DNA from: Turnera subulata
Lineage: Eukaryota; Streptophyta; Magnoliopsida; Malpighiales; Passifloraceae
Length of the DNA stretch: 64,000 bases
Direction: 5' to 3'
Assembly (NCBI GenBank): GCA_028386065.3
Contig: JAKUCV010000176.1
Coordinates: forward strand, 144,938-208,937
Both the position numbers and the translations under genes were made by a program. The first letter of the stretch is position 1. Every line of letters starts with the position of its first letter. The notes under the pieces are model-generated. The model saw only the letters and a program-made list of their open reading frames with translations, was not told the origin of the DNA and made no database searches. Shown piece by piece: positions 10,667-22,540 of the stretch.

Positions 10667-13440
10667 TGAAACGCCCGACCCGTATTTAACGTACACGGTA
10701 AACACGTGCCGGAACTATTCTTATTGATAGAACAGACAGTACATCACAGTCAAAATACTACACGGTAAATTTAGATACAACAAATGTACAAAGCAACATC
10801 TATCACCCACACTCGGAAACTATTATTCAATCCACACTCAGCTCAACATAACAGCGCAATTCAAACTATCAACATCATAAGCAATATAGAAAAGCAGCAA
10901 CACATATGTGGCAGCAGCGGAAGTCTTATATGCACAAGCAGCGGAGGTATGGATCCGGAGTCTGGTGGAGAAGAAAGCAGCAGCCAACGTACATCGTACT
11001 TGAACTACGAAGCAACCAATCCTACGGGATGAAACCCCGCAGGTGAGGGGTGAGTCTGAAGTGCTCACCGACGAAGGATAAACAGTGATATGCAAGCAAC
11101 CATAATACAGTAAAGCAAACATAAGCAAATCAATAGCACATCTTAAATAAGACTGAGCCAAGACCAAAAGAATAATTACCATAATTTCCAAATTTATTTT
11201 TCGGGCCCCTGTCACTGGACAAGCTAGGGTCGTACCAGGTTAATAATTAATTCCGGATGCTAGGTCAAAGAGAACCATACCATTCTTACCATACTGGGTT
11301 CAATAACCCAAAACTAGATATTTGGTATATCCAAACCACTGGGTATTCGGTATACCCCAACCACAGGCATCGTCATGCCAACCGGATATTCGGTATATCC
11401 GAACCACTGGGTATTCGGTATACCCCAACCACAGGCATCTACATGCCAACCAAACCAAGTAACCAATCCAAGTAACCGACCATAGCATCCCAAAATTTAC
11501 TTTCAAACCATCGAGTCGTACCACTACTTTCCACATGACAATTATATCATCATCTCAAATCAATTCCAATTTCCAATTTCCATTCCTCAATTATCCACAG
11601 TCAATAGTTCAACATCAATCTCAACACAAAATCAATATCTCAATCCAACAATCACAACAACAATAATCACAGCAACTGATAACCAACAGTGAATATCTCA
11701 GCAGATCAATCAAACAACGAAGCACACGAAGTATTACAGGCAACATAACAAAGGTTATCCATCCTCACCTTAGCCGATTATCAAGTTTGGAAATGCCCCA
11801 CAGACTCCAGGTCCGGTTCCTCAGGTATCTGCTCGTTATCAACTCCTATATCAAATAAATAATATGCACACATAAGTGATATGCAATGTCATGCTACTAC
11901 TGTATACCGAAAATAAATACTGACTCGTCTCAGTTACTTTCCCGGGCTATTTTCTATCATCATCATCATCATTCACCATTTGTTTCCAGTGTCTAAAATA
12001 GTACTATACCTATACCTATACCTATACAATACCTACTTTGATGATACCCTTTCCATATATATTTTTTTCCTACAAGTATGTACTTTCCAAAATTATTAAT
12101 TACTATTATTATATATTTTCTTCCATAATATTACTCCCCAGGATTACCAAAATATTATTTCCAATACTATCTTTTCCTAAATTTATTTCCCAAAATAATA
12201 TTTCCCAAAATTGTAGACTTTGTTATTATTTTTCCTCCATTTATTTCTTTTTCCAGATTTTATTCTTTCTTTTCTCTTTTTTTTTTCTTATTTTCCAGAC
12301 GGGGCCAAATAGTGCAGCCCAGGTCACTGCATAGACCTAGCCCAACCCCAAGTGGAGTCTAGGTACAGGCCTATGCAGCTGGCCCAACTACACCCAAGCC
12401 CACCAGCCCGAAGCCCATACCCCAAAACCCAAACTTCAACCCGGTTAAAACCCAACCATATCCAGCCCGCGACCCGGATCGTTCGGGTCAGACCCGCCAC
12501 AGAACTACCGGGTCGTCTTCAACCCGTGGGCTGCTCACCTTGCAGTCGACGAGGAGGCGGCGCGACGGGACGGAGCGGCTCGGATCGGTGAGGCGACGGC
12601 GGCGTGAAGCACAGGCGGGCAGGAGGAGGCGTCGGCGGTCACGGTGCGTGCAAGAGGGGACGGGTCCGGCGGTGGCTCGGGGTCGTCGTGACGCTGCGGT
12701 TGACGGGCGGTGCAACTACAGCTGCGGCTCGCGACGGAGGAGAGGGGAAGGAGAAGGAGAGGTGTTCTAGGTGGTGGCGGCTGCGTGTGGTCGCGGTGGT
12801 TGTGGTCGGCAGTGAAGGGTTCACGGTGGAGGTAGGAAGACAAAGAAAAGAAAAGAGAAAAAGAAGGGGAGGGAAATGGTGGCGTTTATTGTTGGGTGTG
12901 TGTGTGTGTTGTTTTGTTTTTTTTTTCTTTTCTGTTGCAGGTGATGAAGGTTGCAGATGAAGTTTGCAGAGGGAGAGCTGGGCAGAGGAAAGAAAATGGT
13001 AAAGGAAAGTATGGTGGTATGCAGGAGATGGTGCAGGAGAAGGAGAAAATAAGATCACGGGTATGCACTGGCGTTTCACGGGCTACACAATCCATTCACA
13101 TGCTTCACAGTGAATGGCGGCAGCAGCCTCCACACTGTGCAGCATGTCAGGCGGGTTCTGTCCGGACCAAAAAATAACTATTGTACCCCCTTGACTTTAT
13201 TTCCTGGCCCGATAACTCGAGGTTAATCCTGACTTTTCTGAAGATTCTTGGACCCGAAAAATCCCAACTTGGTCCGGAAAATCCGCAGAAAAATCCCGAG
13301 CGTGGGACAAGGCTCGGTTTCGGAATCCGATGCATGAATTACCATAAATTAATTACCCAAGATTAATTTTTATGGTAAATAAGTGTAAAACAAATTATAA
13401 CGGTACCGGTGAAAACGTAAAAATTTCCCGGGCTGTTACA
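10667..13440 (-). repeat. 5' LTR of gypsy element
   Basis: 2774 bp and the more complete of the pair. It has TG...CA ends and a TGTAACAGCCCGGG start on the minus strand, common in plant chromovirus LTRs. It holds a GC-rich arginine-codon-like block (12540-12800) and a purine/pyrimidine-rich block (12830-13050). The ORFs across these blocks, open on both strands, look compositional and not coding. Confidence 0.92.
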
Positions 13441-13830
13441 TAACTAGCTGTGTATTACAAAATTTACTATAATAAAATTATTATATGCTTATTATTTTAA
13501 TAAAAATATTATTATGCACTAAAAATAATTTATGAATCAAATATTGTGCAAATAATAATTACATATAATACGAAGGATTAATTCTAAATAATAAAAAAAA
13601 TATGTACTAAATTGTATACTAGTATAGGACTTATATGATTAATTTAGAAGCTCAGGGACCAACTTGCAACCTACCATTAACGGGCACCACGCCACATCAT
13701 CAAAGTGCTGCCCGAGGTATACGGTTGACGTAAACTCTCAAAGTTCGGGTACATAATTGACGGAAAAAATAGTCGGGGTATACAATTGACGAAATTGAAC
13801 TACTAGAGGTACCAAATATACCATTAACCC

Positions 13831-13995
13831 ATAATAAAATATAATATACATCAAACCATTCGAATTTTATAATTTTTATATATAATTTTTATTTTATATT
13901 TAATAAAAAATTTCACAAAATAAAAAATTTTTTATTTTTAAAAAATAAAACATAATATACATCAAACCATTCAAATTTTTTAATTTTATTTTTTA
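13831..13995. repeat. AT-rich tandem duplication
   Basis: A unit of about 110 bp occurs nearly twice (about 13836-13945 and 13946-13990). It is recognised by CATCAAACCATTC at about 13849 and 13960. Related words lie left of the TIR element at 2831-2870. Confidence 0.6.
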
Positions 13996-14009
13996 TTTGC
14001 CAACATAGC

Positions 14010-15590
14010 CACATTGAATACACTGAATTTCCGAAAACCAAGACCACCATATTGCTTTGGGACATATAGTTTATCCCATACCATCCAGTTCATTCCTTTG
14101 TGGTCAGCATCAATCCCCTACCAGAATTTTCTAGTGGCTCGATCAATCTCATCGCATACAGCATCAGGAAGTAAAAAACAAATCATGACATAAGTTGGAA
14201 TACTCTGCACAATAAATTTAATGAGAACCTCCTTTCCCGTGTTAGAGAGAACTCTTTCCTTCCATCCACTCATTTTTTTGCACACCCTATCTCCCACTTC
14301 GCTGAATATCACTCTCTTTGACCGTCCAATCATAGTAGATAAGCCTAGATACTTTACAAACCGGTCTACAGCCTGTATTCCCATCTGCTATTGGATATTG
14401 ATGACTTGTTGTTCAGACATGTTATGGCTGGTTATAAACTTCGATTGGTCAAAGTTAATCCGTTGGCCCGATGCTTTTTCTTAAGTGGCAATCAAAGAAA
14501 GTAAAATTGTAATTTCCTATGAGGTTGCTCTCGTGAAGACTGTCATCGACAAATAGGAGATGAGTGATTGGGGGTGCACTCTGGCAGATCTTTGTCCCAT
14601 GATTCTGACCAGAAATCTCAGCATCATGCAATAAAGAAGAGAATCCTTCTGCACAAATCAGAAAAAACAGAGGAGTTAAAAGGTCTCCTTGACGAAGTCC
14701 AATGGTTGGTGAGAAAAAAGGACTAGAAACACCATTGATCAGAAAGGAATATTGAATAGTAGTAATGCAATGCATAATGAGAGTGATCCATTGCTCTGCA
14801 AACCCCAATTGTCTCATCATCCGTTCTAGAAATTTCCATTCAATACGATCATAAGCTTTCTGCATGTTTAGTTTGAGGCCCAGAACCCCCTTTTTTTCCT
14901 TTTTTTCCCCCCTCTTCTTATAATGAAATATTTCAAAGGCCAATAATGAGTTGTCTCCGATCTGACGATTTTTTATGAAGGCACTTTGGTTATTACTAAT
15001 AACACTAGGAAGAACTTGACGTAGTCTATTACATGACACCTTAGATATTATTTTATATAGGACATTACACAAACTAATTGGACGAAACTGATATGCGTCT
15101 TTAGTATTAGACACTTTAGGAATAATGTGATATGAGTAGTATTAAAAGACATTAAAATAGAAGGATTATGAAGGCAAGACAAAACAAATGAGGTGATATC
15201 AATGCCTAATATATCCCAATACTGTTGATAAAAAACTGCAGGCATGCCATCTGGACCAGGGGCCTTTGTGGGGTGGATCGGCTTAAGGGCTAATTCAACT
15301 TCATCACGATTAAAAGGCCTAAAAAAAAGTCATTCATGTCAGGAGTGATTCTTGGCTCCTCACAACTAAGAACCCGATCTACATCATCACACCCTTCCGT
15401 AGTGTAAAGCCGGGTGTAAAAGATGGTGAGAATACCTTCTACATTAGCATTTTCCATTTTCCATACCCCAGATACATCATTCAATCCTTTGATGGTGTTC
15501 CTTTTTTTTTTATGTAGCTTTCCCATGGAAATATGATGTGTTTTTGTCTCCCTCCTTCAACCTTGTTGCTTTTGGTCTCTATGCCCACAG
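14010..15590 (-). pseudogene. LINE ORF2, reverse transcriptase half
   Basis: Minus-strand pieces at 15290-15526, 14455-15114 and 14118-14384 carry the plant L1 RT blocks in order: MGKLHKKKRNTIKGL, then FRPISLCNVLYKIISK, NNQSAFIKNRQIGDN, then KAYDRIEWKFL, GLRQGDLLTPLFF and LLFVDDSL (catalytic DD kept; the usual FADD is FVDD here). After these come LGLSTMIGRSK and LSNTGKEVLIK. The frame breaks near 15114-15290 and 14400-14455. The C-terminal zinc-binding part is missing. In an active LINE this enzyme copies its own mRNA at a nicked chromosomal site. Confidence 0.85.
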
Positions 15591-15770
15591 TATTAGGAGA
15601 TAAGAATGTATCAGTTATCAGTTAGTTAGTTCCGGTAGTTATCAAATAGCTCAAATTCTAAGTTCCTTGTGATGTATAGAATACTTCCACATATAGGACT
15701 CCTGTAACACAATACAATATATATACTCATCAAGTAGGCCATGACAGGCAACCTGAATTCATTCTGTTCA
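15591..15770 (+). repeat. 5' LTR of copia element
   Basis: 180 bp; partner at 20151-20330. It includes an AATACAATATATATACTC stretch near the end that may serve as a TATA-like or polyadenylation region. Confidence 0.95.
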
Positions 15771-15785
15771 TCGTAGCGGAGCAGG
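15771..15785 (+). promoter_or_regulatory. Primer binding site, degenerate
   Basis: TCGTAGCGGAGCAGG follows the LTR directly. It equals the TGGTAGCGGAGC variant of other elements here with one G to C change. Confidence 0.65.
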
Positions 15786-15833
15786 TGTTCACTTTTTGAG
15801 TCTGCTATATTCTATCCCTTCTTTTTCTGACCA

Positions 15834-18800
15834 ATGTCGTCCTCTCCCACTCTTGTTTCTGGTTCCTTTCCTTCTTCCTCTTCTTCTTCTATCCCTGCAG
15901 CACCCGTTTCTTCCTCTTTCACTCACTCTGTTCTCAGTGTGAGCAATACTCAAAATTATGTTCCTGCCAGACTAGATTTCAGCAACTTTCTTGTGTGGCA
16001 GAGTCTTCTCTTTGCTGTGTTTCAGTCCCATCAGGTTCTTGATCACGTTGATGGAACAAGAGCACCTCTAGATTCCTTTGTTGCAGCCTCTGAACCGACT
16101 GGCCCACCTGTCCCTAATCCTCTTTATGCTCTTCGGCAACAGGTTGATAGTACTTTAGTCACCTGGATTTATGCCACCATTAGCCCTGATCTTCTCAAAC
16201 ATATAGTCCGCCCAGGCATTTTTCCTTCCTCGAGAGAGGTATGGCTAACAGTCGAACATCTCTTCCATGACCATGTCTAGGCCCGGTACATGGAATTTCG
16301 GTCTGCTTTTGTTAATGCCAAAAAAGGGTCCCAGTCTATGGGTGATTACATTCATTCCATTCGTAGTATTACTGACAATTTAGAGTCCATTGGTCATCCA
16401 TTGAGTGATGATGATATTGTTATGCAAATTCTCGATGGCCTTCCTGATGAGTATGGTGATGTTGTTACTCTTTTAACATCAAAATCTCCCCTCCCTAGTT
16501 TTTTAGAGTTGCTTTCTCAGAGACACGCAAGTTGAAGTTGTCGTCTTCCCAAACTTCTTCTCTCTCTTCTGAGTCGTCTCAGGCTTTGTTCACTCAATCT
16601 AAGGGCCGTGGCGGTCGTGGGGGCCACGGTGGACGTGGTGGCGGAGGAAGGGGGTTTTCTTCTCCTCGTCCTCCGTTCACTCAGTGGCAACAAAGCACCT
16701 ATTCTCCCCGGTCTCCTCAGCAGTTTGCACCACGACCTCCATACTCTTCGTCCTCTAATTATTCTCCTCGCCCTCATTCTAGTTCTACTTTTGGCACTCC
16801 TCGGTCTTCTTCTTCTCTTTTAGGTCCATCACCGGTTCAATGTCAGATTTGTGAGGAGTATAATCATAATGCCAAACAATGTTTTCAGCGTTCTTATGCA
16901 GGACTTCATGAGCAACAATCTGGTCTGGTATGCCGATACCGGGGCAACAAGCCACATGACGAATTCCACGGCTAGTTTAGATTCTTTCAAGGAATATACT
17001 GGCACTGATTCGGTTCAAGTGGGTGATGGTACGTGTTTATCCATCACACATAATGGTACCAAAATGTTTCGCATTGGTTCTTTTCTTTTTCGCTTGCTGG
17101 ATGTTTTTGTGGTTCCTCAACTCACCAAAAACCTCATTTCTATAAAACGTTTCGCAATTGATAATACTTGTTCTTTTGTTTTTGATTCTTTTGGTTTTTC
17201 TGTGAAGGGTCAGCACTTTCGACATCAACAGATACGGTGCAATGATGTTGGTGCTCTTTACTCTCTTCGGGTCACGTCGTCTTCTGCTTCTTCTCCATCC
17301 ATGGCTTTTGTTGCTTCTAGAGTCTCTGGTTCCTTATGGCACAAGCGATTCATCCAGGAGTTCCGGTCTTGCGGCATTTTGTGTCACAATTTCCTTTTTT
17401 ATGTTCCACTATGAATAACAATGACTTTTGTCATGCTTGTCAACTTGGGAAGTTAACGCAATTACCTTATCCCAGATCTTTAGGGTCTAGCTTAGGTTTA
17501 TTTCATGTCATCCATTGTGATGTATGGACTGCTCCAGTTCCTTCTTTTAGTGGATTCAAATATTATGTTCTTTTTCTAGATGCCTTCCCTAAATTTTGTT
17601 GGGCTTTTACATTGAAATTTAAGCATGAAGTTTTTGGCAAATTTAAAGATTTACATGCTGAGGTCCGTACTCAGTTTAATCTTCCTATTCGAGCAATTCA
17701 TAGTGATGGTGGAGGTGAGTTTTGCAATAAGGACTTTGATGCTTATCTTCGTCATCATGGCATTGTTCGTCGTGTTTCTTGCCCTTACAGCCACCATCAA
17801 AATGGTATGGCTGAACGTAAGCATCGCACCTTGCTTAATTTGATTCGATCAATTCTTTTTCAAGCCCATTTACTGCCTTCTTTTTGGGTAGAAGCACTTC
17901 ATTATGCTAACTTTGTCCAGAATAGACTCCCACATGTCAATCTTAATTGGCAGAGTCCGTATTATCTTCTCCATGGCCGAACACCTTGTTTTGATCAACT
18001 TAAGGTGTTTGGTTGTAGTTGTTATCCCCTCTACATGAGTCCTGCTACTCACAAATTGTCTCCTCGAACTGATCTTCATGTTTTCCTAGGTCTCTCATCT
18101 TGTCATAAGGGTTTTAGATGTTACCATATCCTCTCTCGCAAGGTTATCATCTCTCGGAATGTTGTGTTTGACGAGAACTTTTTTCCCTACAAACCTATAT
18201 CCACTACGACTCCTACACCATCTATACCTTATTTTGACCCCACGGCAGTTTTTACTTTACCAGGTGTTTTAGTTCCATCCACGAGATCATTACCTGTTGG
18301 GCAAAACACGCAAGTTCCCTCTTTATCTACTTCTCCTCCTCCAATTATTTCCACGACATCTCCACCCGCTGCCTCCAACAACTCTTCCCCTACACCTGAC
18401 TTTTACCAAACACTCTCTTCTCCTTCAACACCACAGTCAACTCCCGTCTCTACTTCTCCATCCTTGCTACCATCTCCGCCTACATCACCACCACCACCAC
18501 CATTCCCTCCTCCACCCTCCCATCCTATGACCACTCGTCTTCGGGATGGGGTTAGAAAACCAAACCCAAAATATGCTTTTCTCTCTTCTACTTCTGAAAC
18601 AGACCCTCGCACATATACTCAAGCCTCAAAAAGTGAACATTGGCGCCAAGCAATGACGGATGAATATCAGGCTCTTGTTAAAAATCACACATGGATATTG
18701 GTACCACCACCTTCTTCTAATGTTAACATAGTTGCCTCTCGGTGGGTTTTTCGCAGGAAATATAATTCTGATGGATGCTTGGCTCGTTACAAGGCACGCC

Positions 18801-20103
18801 TTGTGGCGCAAGGGTACACACAGCGAGCAGGGGAAGATTTTGATGAGACGTACAGTCCTGTGGTGAAGCCTGCGACCATTCAAACTGTACTCTCTGTTGC
18901 CATCTCTCGTGGTTGGGGTCTCAGGCAGTTAGATGTAAAAAATGCCTTCTTGAATGGGGTTTTAAAGGAGGAGGTCTTCATGCGTCAACCACCTGGCTAT
19001 GAGAATGTGCATTTTCCTGATCATGTATGCAAGTTGCACGTGCTCTATACGGCTTAAAGCAGGCTCCACGTGCCTGATATCACCGTTTTGCCGCCTTCAT
19101 GCAAGCTCAAAAATTTAAAGTGAGTCATTCCGATTCTTCTCTTTTTATTTTGGATGCTTCACAGGGTAGTGCTTTCCTTCTTCTCTACGTGGATGACATT
19201 ATTGTTACTTCCTCTTCACCTTCGCTACTATCATCACTCCTTGTCCTTCTAAAAAAGGAGTTTTCTATGACGGATCTTGGACCTCTCCACTATTTTCTGG
19301 GCATACAGGTTGAACATGTCCGGGATGGCATTTTCTTGCATCAAACCAAGTATCTTCATAGTATTCTTGAACGGGCAAAAGCAGTTGCCCTCAAACCGGC
19401 CTCCACTCCCATACCGCTGAGACTAACTTTGTCCATTACTCATGGTGTTTTGCTTGGCCAAGAAGAGCAGAGTCTATATCGTGCAATAGTTGGAGCTTTA
19501 CAATACTTGACTTTTACGCGGCCAGACATCTCTTTTGCAGTTAATTTGGAATGTCAGTTTATGCATGCTCCCACATCCGAGCATTGGAAAGCAGTGACTC
19601 GTGTTCTTCGTTATTAAATTGGCACCAAGTCACATGGTTTTCTTATCCGACCAACCTTGATTCAGCGCCTGGTTGCTTATAGTGATGCAGACTGGGCAGG
19701 TTGTTTGGACACAAGGCGATAGACCATTGGTTTTTGTGTTTTCCTTGGCCGCAATCTAGTTTCTTGGTCCGCAAAGAAACAACCAACTGTTTCTCAAAGC
19801 AGCGCAGAATCCGAGTACCGAGCTTTGGCTAGTGTGGTTGCTGATGTGTCCTGGCTGCGCAATCTTCTTTACGAGCTTCAACTTCCACCAATTCAACCCA
19901 TTGTTGTTCACTGTGATAATCTTTCTGCCACTTTTATGGCTAACAATCCAGTACAACTTCAACGGATAAAGCATTTAGAGATTGATTTACATTTTATATA
20001 TGAACGCATCCAACGAAGACAGATTCAAGTCATTGACTCTACAAAACAACTAGTAGATGTCTTCACCAAATCCCTCAGCACATCAAGTTTTCAACAGCTA
20101 TGA
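15834..20103 (+). pseudogene. Copia Gag-Pol, frameshifted
   Basis: The ATG at 15834 opens a serine-rich N terminus and the gag core (16290-16535), interrupted by TAG at 16278 in a CAG-like position. A frameshift near 16525 leads to a glycine/serine linker and a knuckle CQICEEYNHNAKQC. A second shift leads to the protease (WYADTGATSHM) at 16851-17414, and a short deletion near 17350 damages the WHKR...HP pre-integrase motif. The integrase, in the long frame 17336-19057, keeps its triad ([22 protein letters not shown]). RT follows with [10 protein letters not shown], then a shift near 19040, then YVDDIIVTS at 19099-19617, and a TAA at 19615. RNase H is at 19825-20103. Catalytic residues survive but the frame is broken at least four times. 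Confidence 0.9.
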
Positions 20104-20138
20104 GCCAATTTGAGTGTTGTTTGTTTAACCACCCTCAA

Positions 20139-20150
20139 ATTGAGGTGGAG
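20139..20150 (+). promoter_or_regulatory. Polypurine tract of copia element
   Basis: ATTGAGGTGGAG immediately precedes the 3' LTR, the standard plus-strand priming position. Confidence 0.75.
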
Positions 20151-20330
20151 TATTAGGAGATAAGAATGTATCAGTTATCAGTTAGTTAGTTCCGGTAGTT
20201 ATCAGATAGCTCAGATTCTAAGTTCCTTGTGATGTATAGAATACTTCCACATATAGGACTCTTGTAACACAATATAATATATATACTCATCAGGTAGGCC
20301 ACGACAGGCATCCTGAATTCATTCTGTTCA
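20151..20330 (+). repeat. 3' LTR of copia element
   Basis: 180 bp, about 96% identical to the 5' LTR. The TSD copy CACAG follows. Confidence 0.95.
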
Positions 20331-20339
20331 CACAGAACC

Positions 20340-21371
20340 TCCTGTTTTCTTAACAAATCATCCAAGCCATATTGCACTTCCATCATTTCATTCAAAACAG
20401 TCTCAGTCTGTTGGAGCCTTTGAAGCCGTAACATTCTGTCCTGCATATTCTCCACCAATTTATTTATATTACCAAAGGGATGTTTTTGCCATAAATAGAA
20501 ACAGTGGAAACAATGTTGTAATCGATTTGGCAAAAATCTTCCCTCTGGTAGGAAATTTGATTGATCCCAAGCTGTCATAAACATCTTCACGAAACTTAGG
20601 CTCCTTTGTCCATACAGAGTAAAATTTAAAAGACCTGTGCTGAACATGTGGTTGTATGGGCTTCTTGTCAAACTTAAGTAGAAGAGGTAGATGGTCAGAA
20701 TGATGACGGGCCAAATAAAATAGCTTTGCATTTGGAAATAAATCAGATCATGGGGATGTTGCAACCTCACGATCTAATCGCTCTTGAATGTCATCTGGTA
20801 GGGCTGATTATTTGTCCACATCATGTGCGGCCCCGAATATTCAATATCAACTAACCGGCAGGAACAAAGAGCATCTCTAAAATGAGCCATAGCTCCATAA
20901 TCTTTGGGACGACCACCTTCCTTTTCATAAGCATATAGAATCTCATTAAAGTCCCCATCACAAACCATGGTTGTTGGTTGTGAGCCCTTAATTGCCTCAA
21001 GAGCTCCCAGCTTCTGAATTTCTGCTGATGATCAGCCCACCCATAGAAACCACTATACCTACATGATAATTCTGAATCCAAAGAACGAACCATGGCATCA
21101 ATATGATACAAAGATTGGGACTTGAGTTCGACTTCCAAATATTTAGACCACAATAAAGCCATCCACTTCTTGCACTCCCCCATCCCTCACACTCCACTAT
21201 CAACATATTTTGGAAAAATATCCTATTATTTAACCGTTGCATCTCAATATTCTTTAATGTTGTCTCCGAGAGGAAAACCAAGTTGGGACGTTCAACTCTG
21301 ATGAGTTTGAACAGAGCATTTTCTACCTGCGGGTTGCCAAGACCACGACAGTTCCATGCAATAAACTTCAT
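20340..21371 (-). pseudogene. LINE ORF2, endonuclease half
   Basis: The minus-strand start at 21371 gives MKFIAWNCRGLGNPQ, the conserved start of the plant L1 apurinic-like endonuclease, followed by LVFLSETTLK. After a frame change come GDFNEIL and GGRPKD (20774-20968), then a continuation with ARHHSDHLPLLL, the catalytic SDH block, at about 20680-20714. Then follows the linker that leads to the RT, cut by the copia insertion at EEVL. The enzyme would nick target DNA; here several frameshifts and stops prevent this. Confidence 0.85.
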
Positions 21372-21389
21372 TGCATATAGCGGGGCTAC

Positions 21390-22540
21390 TTAACAGCCTC
21401 CGCCCACTCCGCCGAGTAGTCATGGGTTGGTTGCTTCTGATGTGCACCTCTCATGCATTTAGGGGCCTCATTACACAATGCAGATACCGTCTCCTCAGGG
21501 TGATTGTCAGCGACTCGCTTGAGAACTAGGTTGGTTAAAGATGGTGGGTCAGAAGTAGTTTGTTTGGGTGCGAGAAGTTTCCATTTTTTGAAAAGACGAC
21601 TCTCGGTGGTAGGTAAGGATGGGTTAGAGCGAGCACCAGTATGGAATTCTAACTTAATTTGAACCCTGAAGACCAGGAATGGTGGGAGAAGAATTGGGGG
21701 TTGCAGGATTTGGTGAAAGCAATATAGGATAAGGTGGTGGTGATCTATCTATCGTAGCAGTGTTGAGGCTAAGTGGTGGACTTGGGCTACGGTCAGGGAT
21801 GGAAAGTGTGGTGGGAATGATGGGGACAGACAAGGGAGGGTTAGGCTGAGGAATGGTACTTTCTGAGGATTGGGGTGTTACCTCAGTGGATGACAGCCAT
21901 ATAGGGGATGATGGAACATTTTGATGGTCAGAATCCTGGGTGAAAGGTTAGTCATATTAAGGTTAAGAGTACGGGTAACTTCTTGTGCCAGTGATTCCTA
22001 AACAACAGTAGGGACAGTAACATGTTTCAGAATGGTGGGGAAGTGGAGTTGCGGGTCCGTGGAGATTTGGTAGGACTCTTAGCACATGTGGGAGAGATAA
22101 AAGGGTTTTTAGGAGAGGCACGCATACTTTCCCCGTAAGGAAGTTCCAACTCATCATCTGTATCCACATCAGAAAACTCGTCACACTCCTTCACCAGATG
22201 ACCAATCTGTCCACAGGCATAACAAAAATTATAACACAGGACTATACCCAACTTGGCTTATGACTTCCTTCTTCAATAGGAGAGTGATATTGATCACCAC
22301 CTAGACATGGACAAAGGTACCCCATCCAATCACACCCTTTTCACCTGTAGAGATAAAAGCACCCAGCCTACCAGCAACCTCTTTAATGAATTATGTAGTT
22401 CGAAGACAGTATGGGATGCCATGGATCTTGACCCATAATGAACAATGATTGATAGGAGTGGTAGAAAATTGCTCATCACTAATAACTTGTTTTATTAGAA
22501 TGAGTATGGGATGCCATGGATCTTGACCCATATTTTCTTG
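21390..22540 (-). pseudogene. LINE ORF1 with CCHC knuckle
   Basis: The region upstream of ORF2 on the minus strand reads as a degraded plant L1 ORF1. WVKIHGIPYC and the following GRLGAF-containing stretch resemble the DUF4283-type domain, and CYACGQIGHLVKEC at about 22190-22230 is a CCHC knuckle. The remainder (21400-22000) is proline/serine-rich and broken by stops. ORF1 proteins bind LINE RNA. The 5' boundary near 22540 is set only by loss of similarity. Confidence 0.7.
22409..22532. repeat. 29-bp direct duplication in LINE ORF1
   Basis: The 29 bp at 22409-22437 recur at 22504-22532, 95 bp apart, at the point where LINE similarity ends. It may mark a rearranged 5' end. Confidence 0.8.

Larger units (their letters stand above)
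3761..13440 (-). mobile_element. Ty3/gypsy chromovirus (Tekay/Del-like), full length, inactive
   Basis: The element runs on the minus strand, with the 5' LTR at 10667-13440 and the 3' LTR at 3761-5882. A perfect 5-bp TSD, TAACT, stands at 3756-3760 and 13441-13445. LTRs have TG...CA ends (the outer left end reads TGAAACG and the outer right end TGTTACA on the plus strand). The domain order gag, protease, RT, RNase H, integrase, chromodomain in one reading frame, and the chromodomain itself, place it with plant chromoviruses of the Tekay/Del type. Thirteen in-frame stops and a frameshift make it non-autonomous today. Confidence 0.93.
2871..13830. mobile_element. TIR DNA transposon (MITE-like), split by nested insertions
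   Basis: The left end (2871 to about 3025) and the reverse complement of the right end (about 13680-13830) match over roughly 150 bp. Both begin GGGTTAATGGTAT and then carry similar GTCAATTGTATA/TACCCC blocks. Without the gypsy element at 3761-13440 this element is about 1.28 kb and has no coding capacity I can see, so it is a non-autonomous element. ATAAT flanks both ends (2866-2870, 13831-13835), but the target is AT-rich, so this TSD is weak. Superfamily is not assigned. Confidence 0.75.
15591..20330 (+). mobile_element. Ty1/copia element with 180-bp LTRs (Ale/Retrofit-like)
   Basis: 4740 bp with LTRs at 15591-15770 and 20151-20330 and a perfect TSD CACAG (15586-15590, 20331-20335). The LTRs differ at 7 of 180 positions, six of them transitions. 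Copia domain order (gag, protease, integrase, RT, RNase H), the short LTRs and the compact size fit the Ale/Retrofit group; that assignment is inference. The LTR starts TATTAG and ends TTCA, so its termini are TA...CA and not TG...CA. Confidence 0.92.
14010..22540 (-). mobile_element. L1-type LINE, split by a copia element
   Basis: Two minus-strand segments (20331-22540 and 14010-15590) join into one LINE when the copia insertion 15591-20330 is ignored. In element order they carry ORF1 with a CCHC knuckle, an endonuclease, a linker and reverse transcriptase. The copia insertion falls between the endonuclease and the RT, where CACAG is duplicated. The low-coordinate end stops inside the post-RT region at an A/T-rich junction near 13998. 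I see no TSD or clear poly-A, so this end may be truncated or rearranged. Confidence 0.85.

Noticed and set aside
12488..13079. GC-rich and arginine/proline-rich ORFs in the chromovirus LTR
   Set aside because: Open on both strands in several frames, compositional, and absent from the partner LTR.
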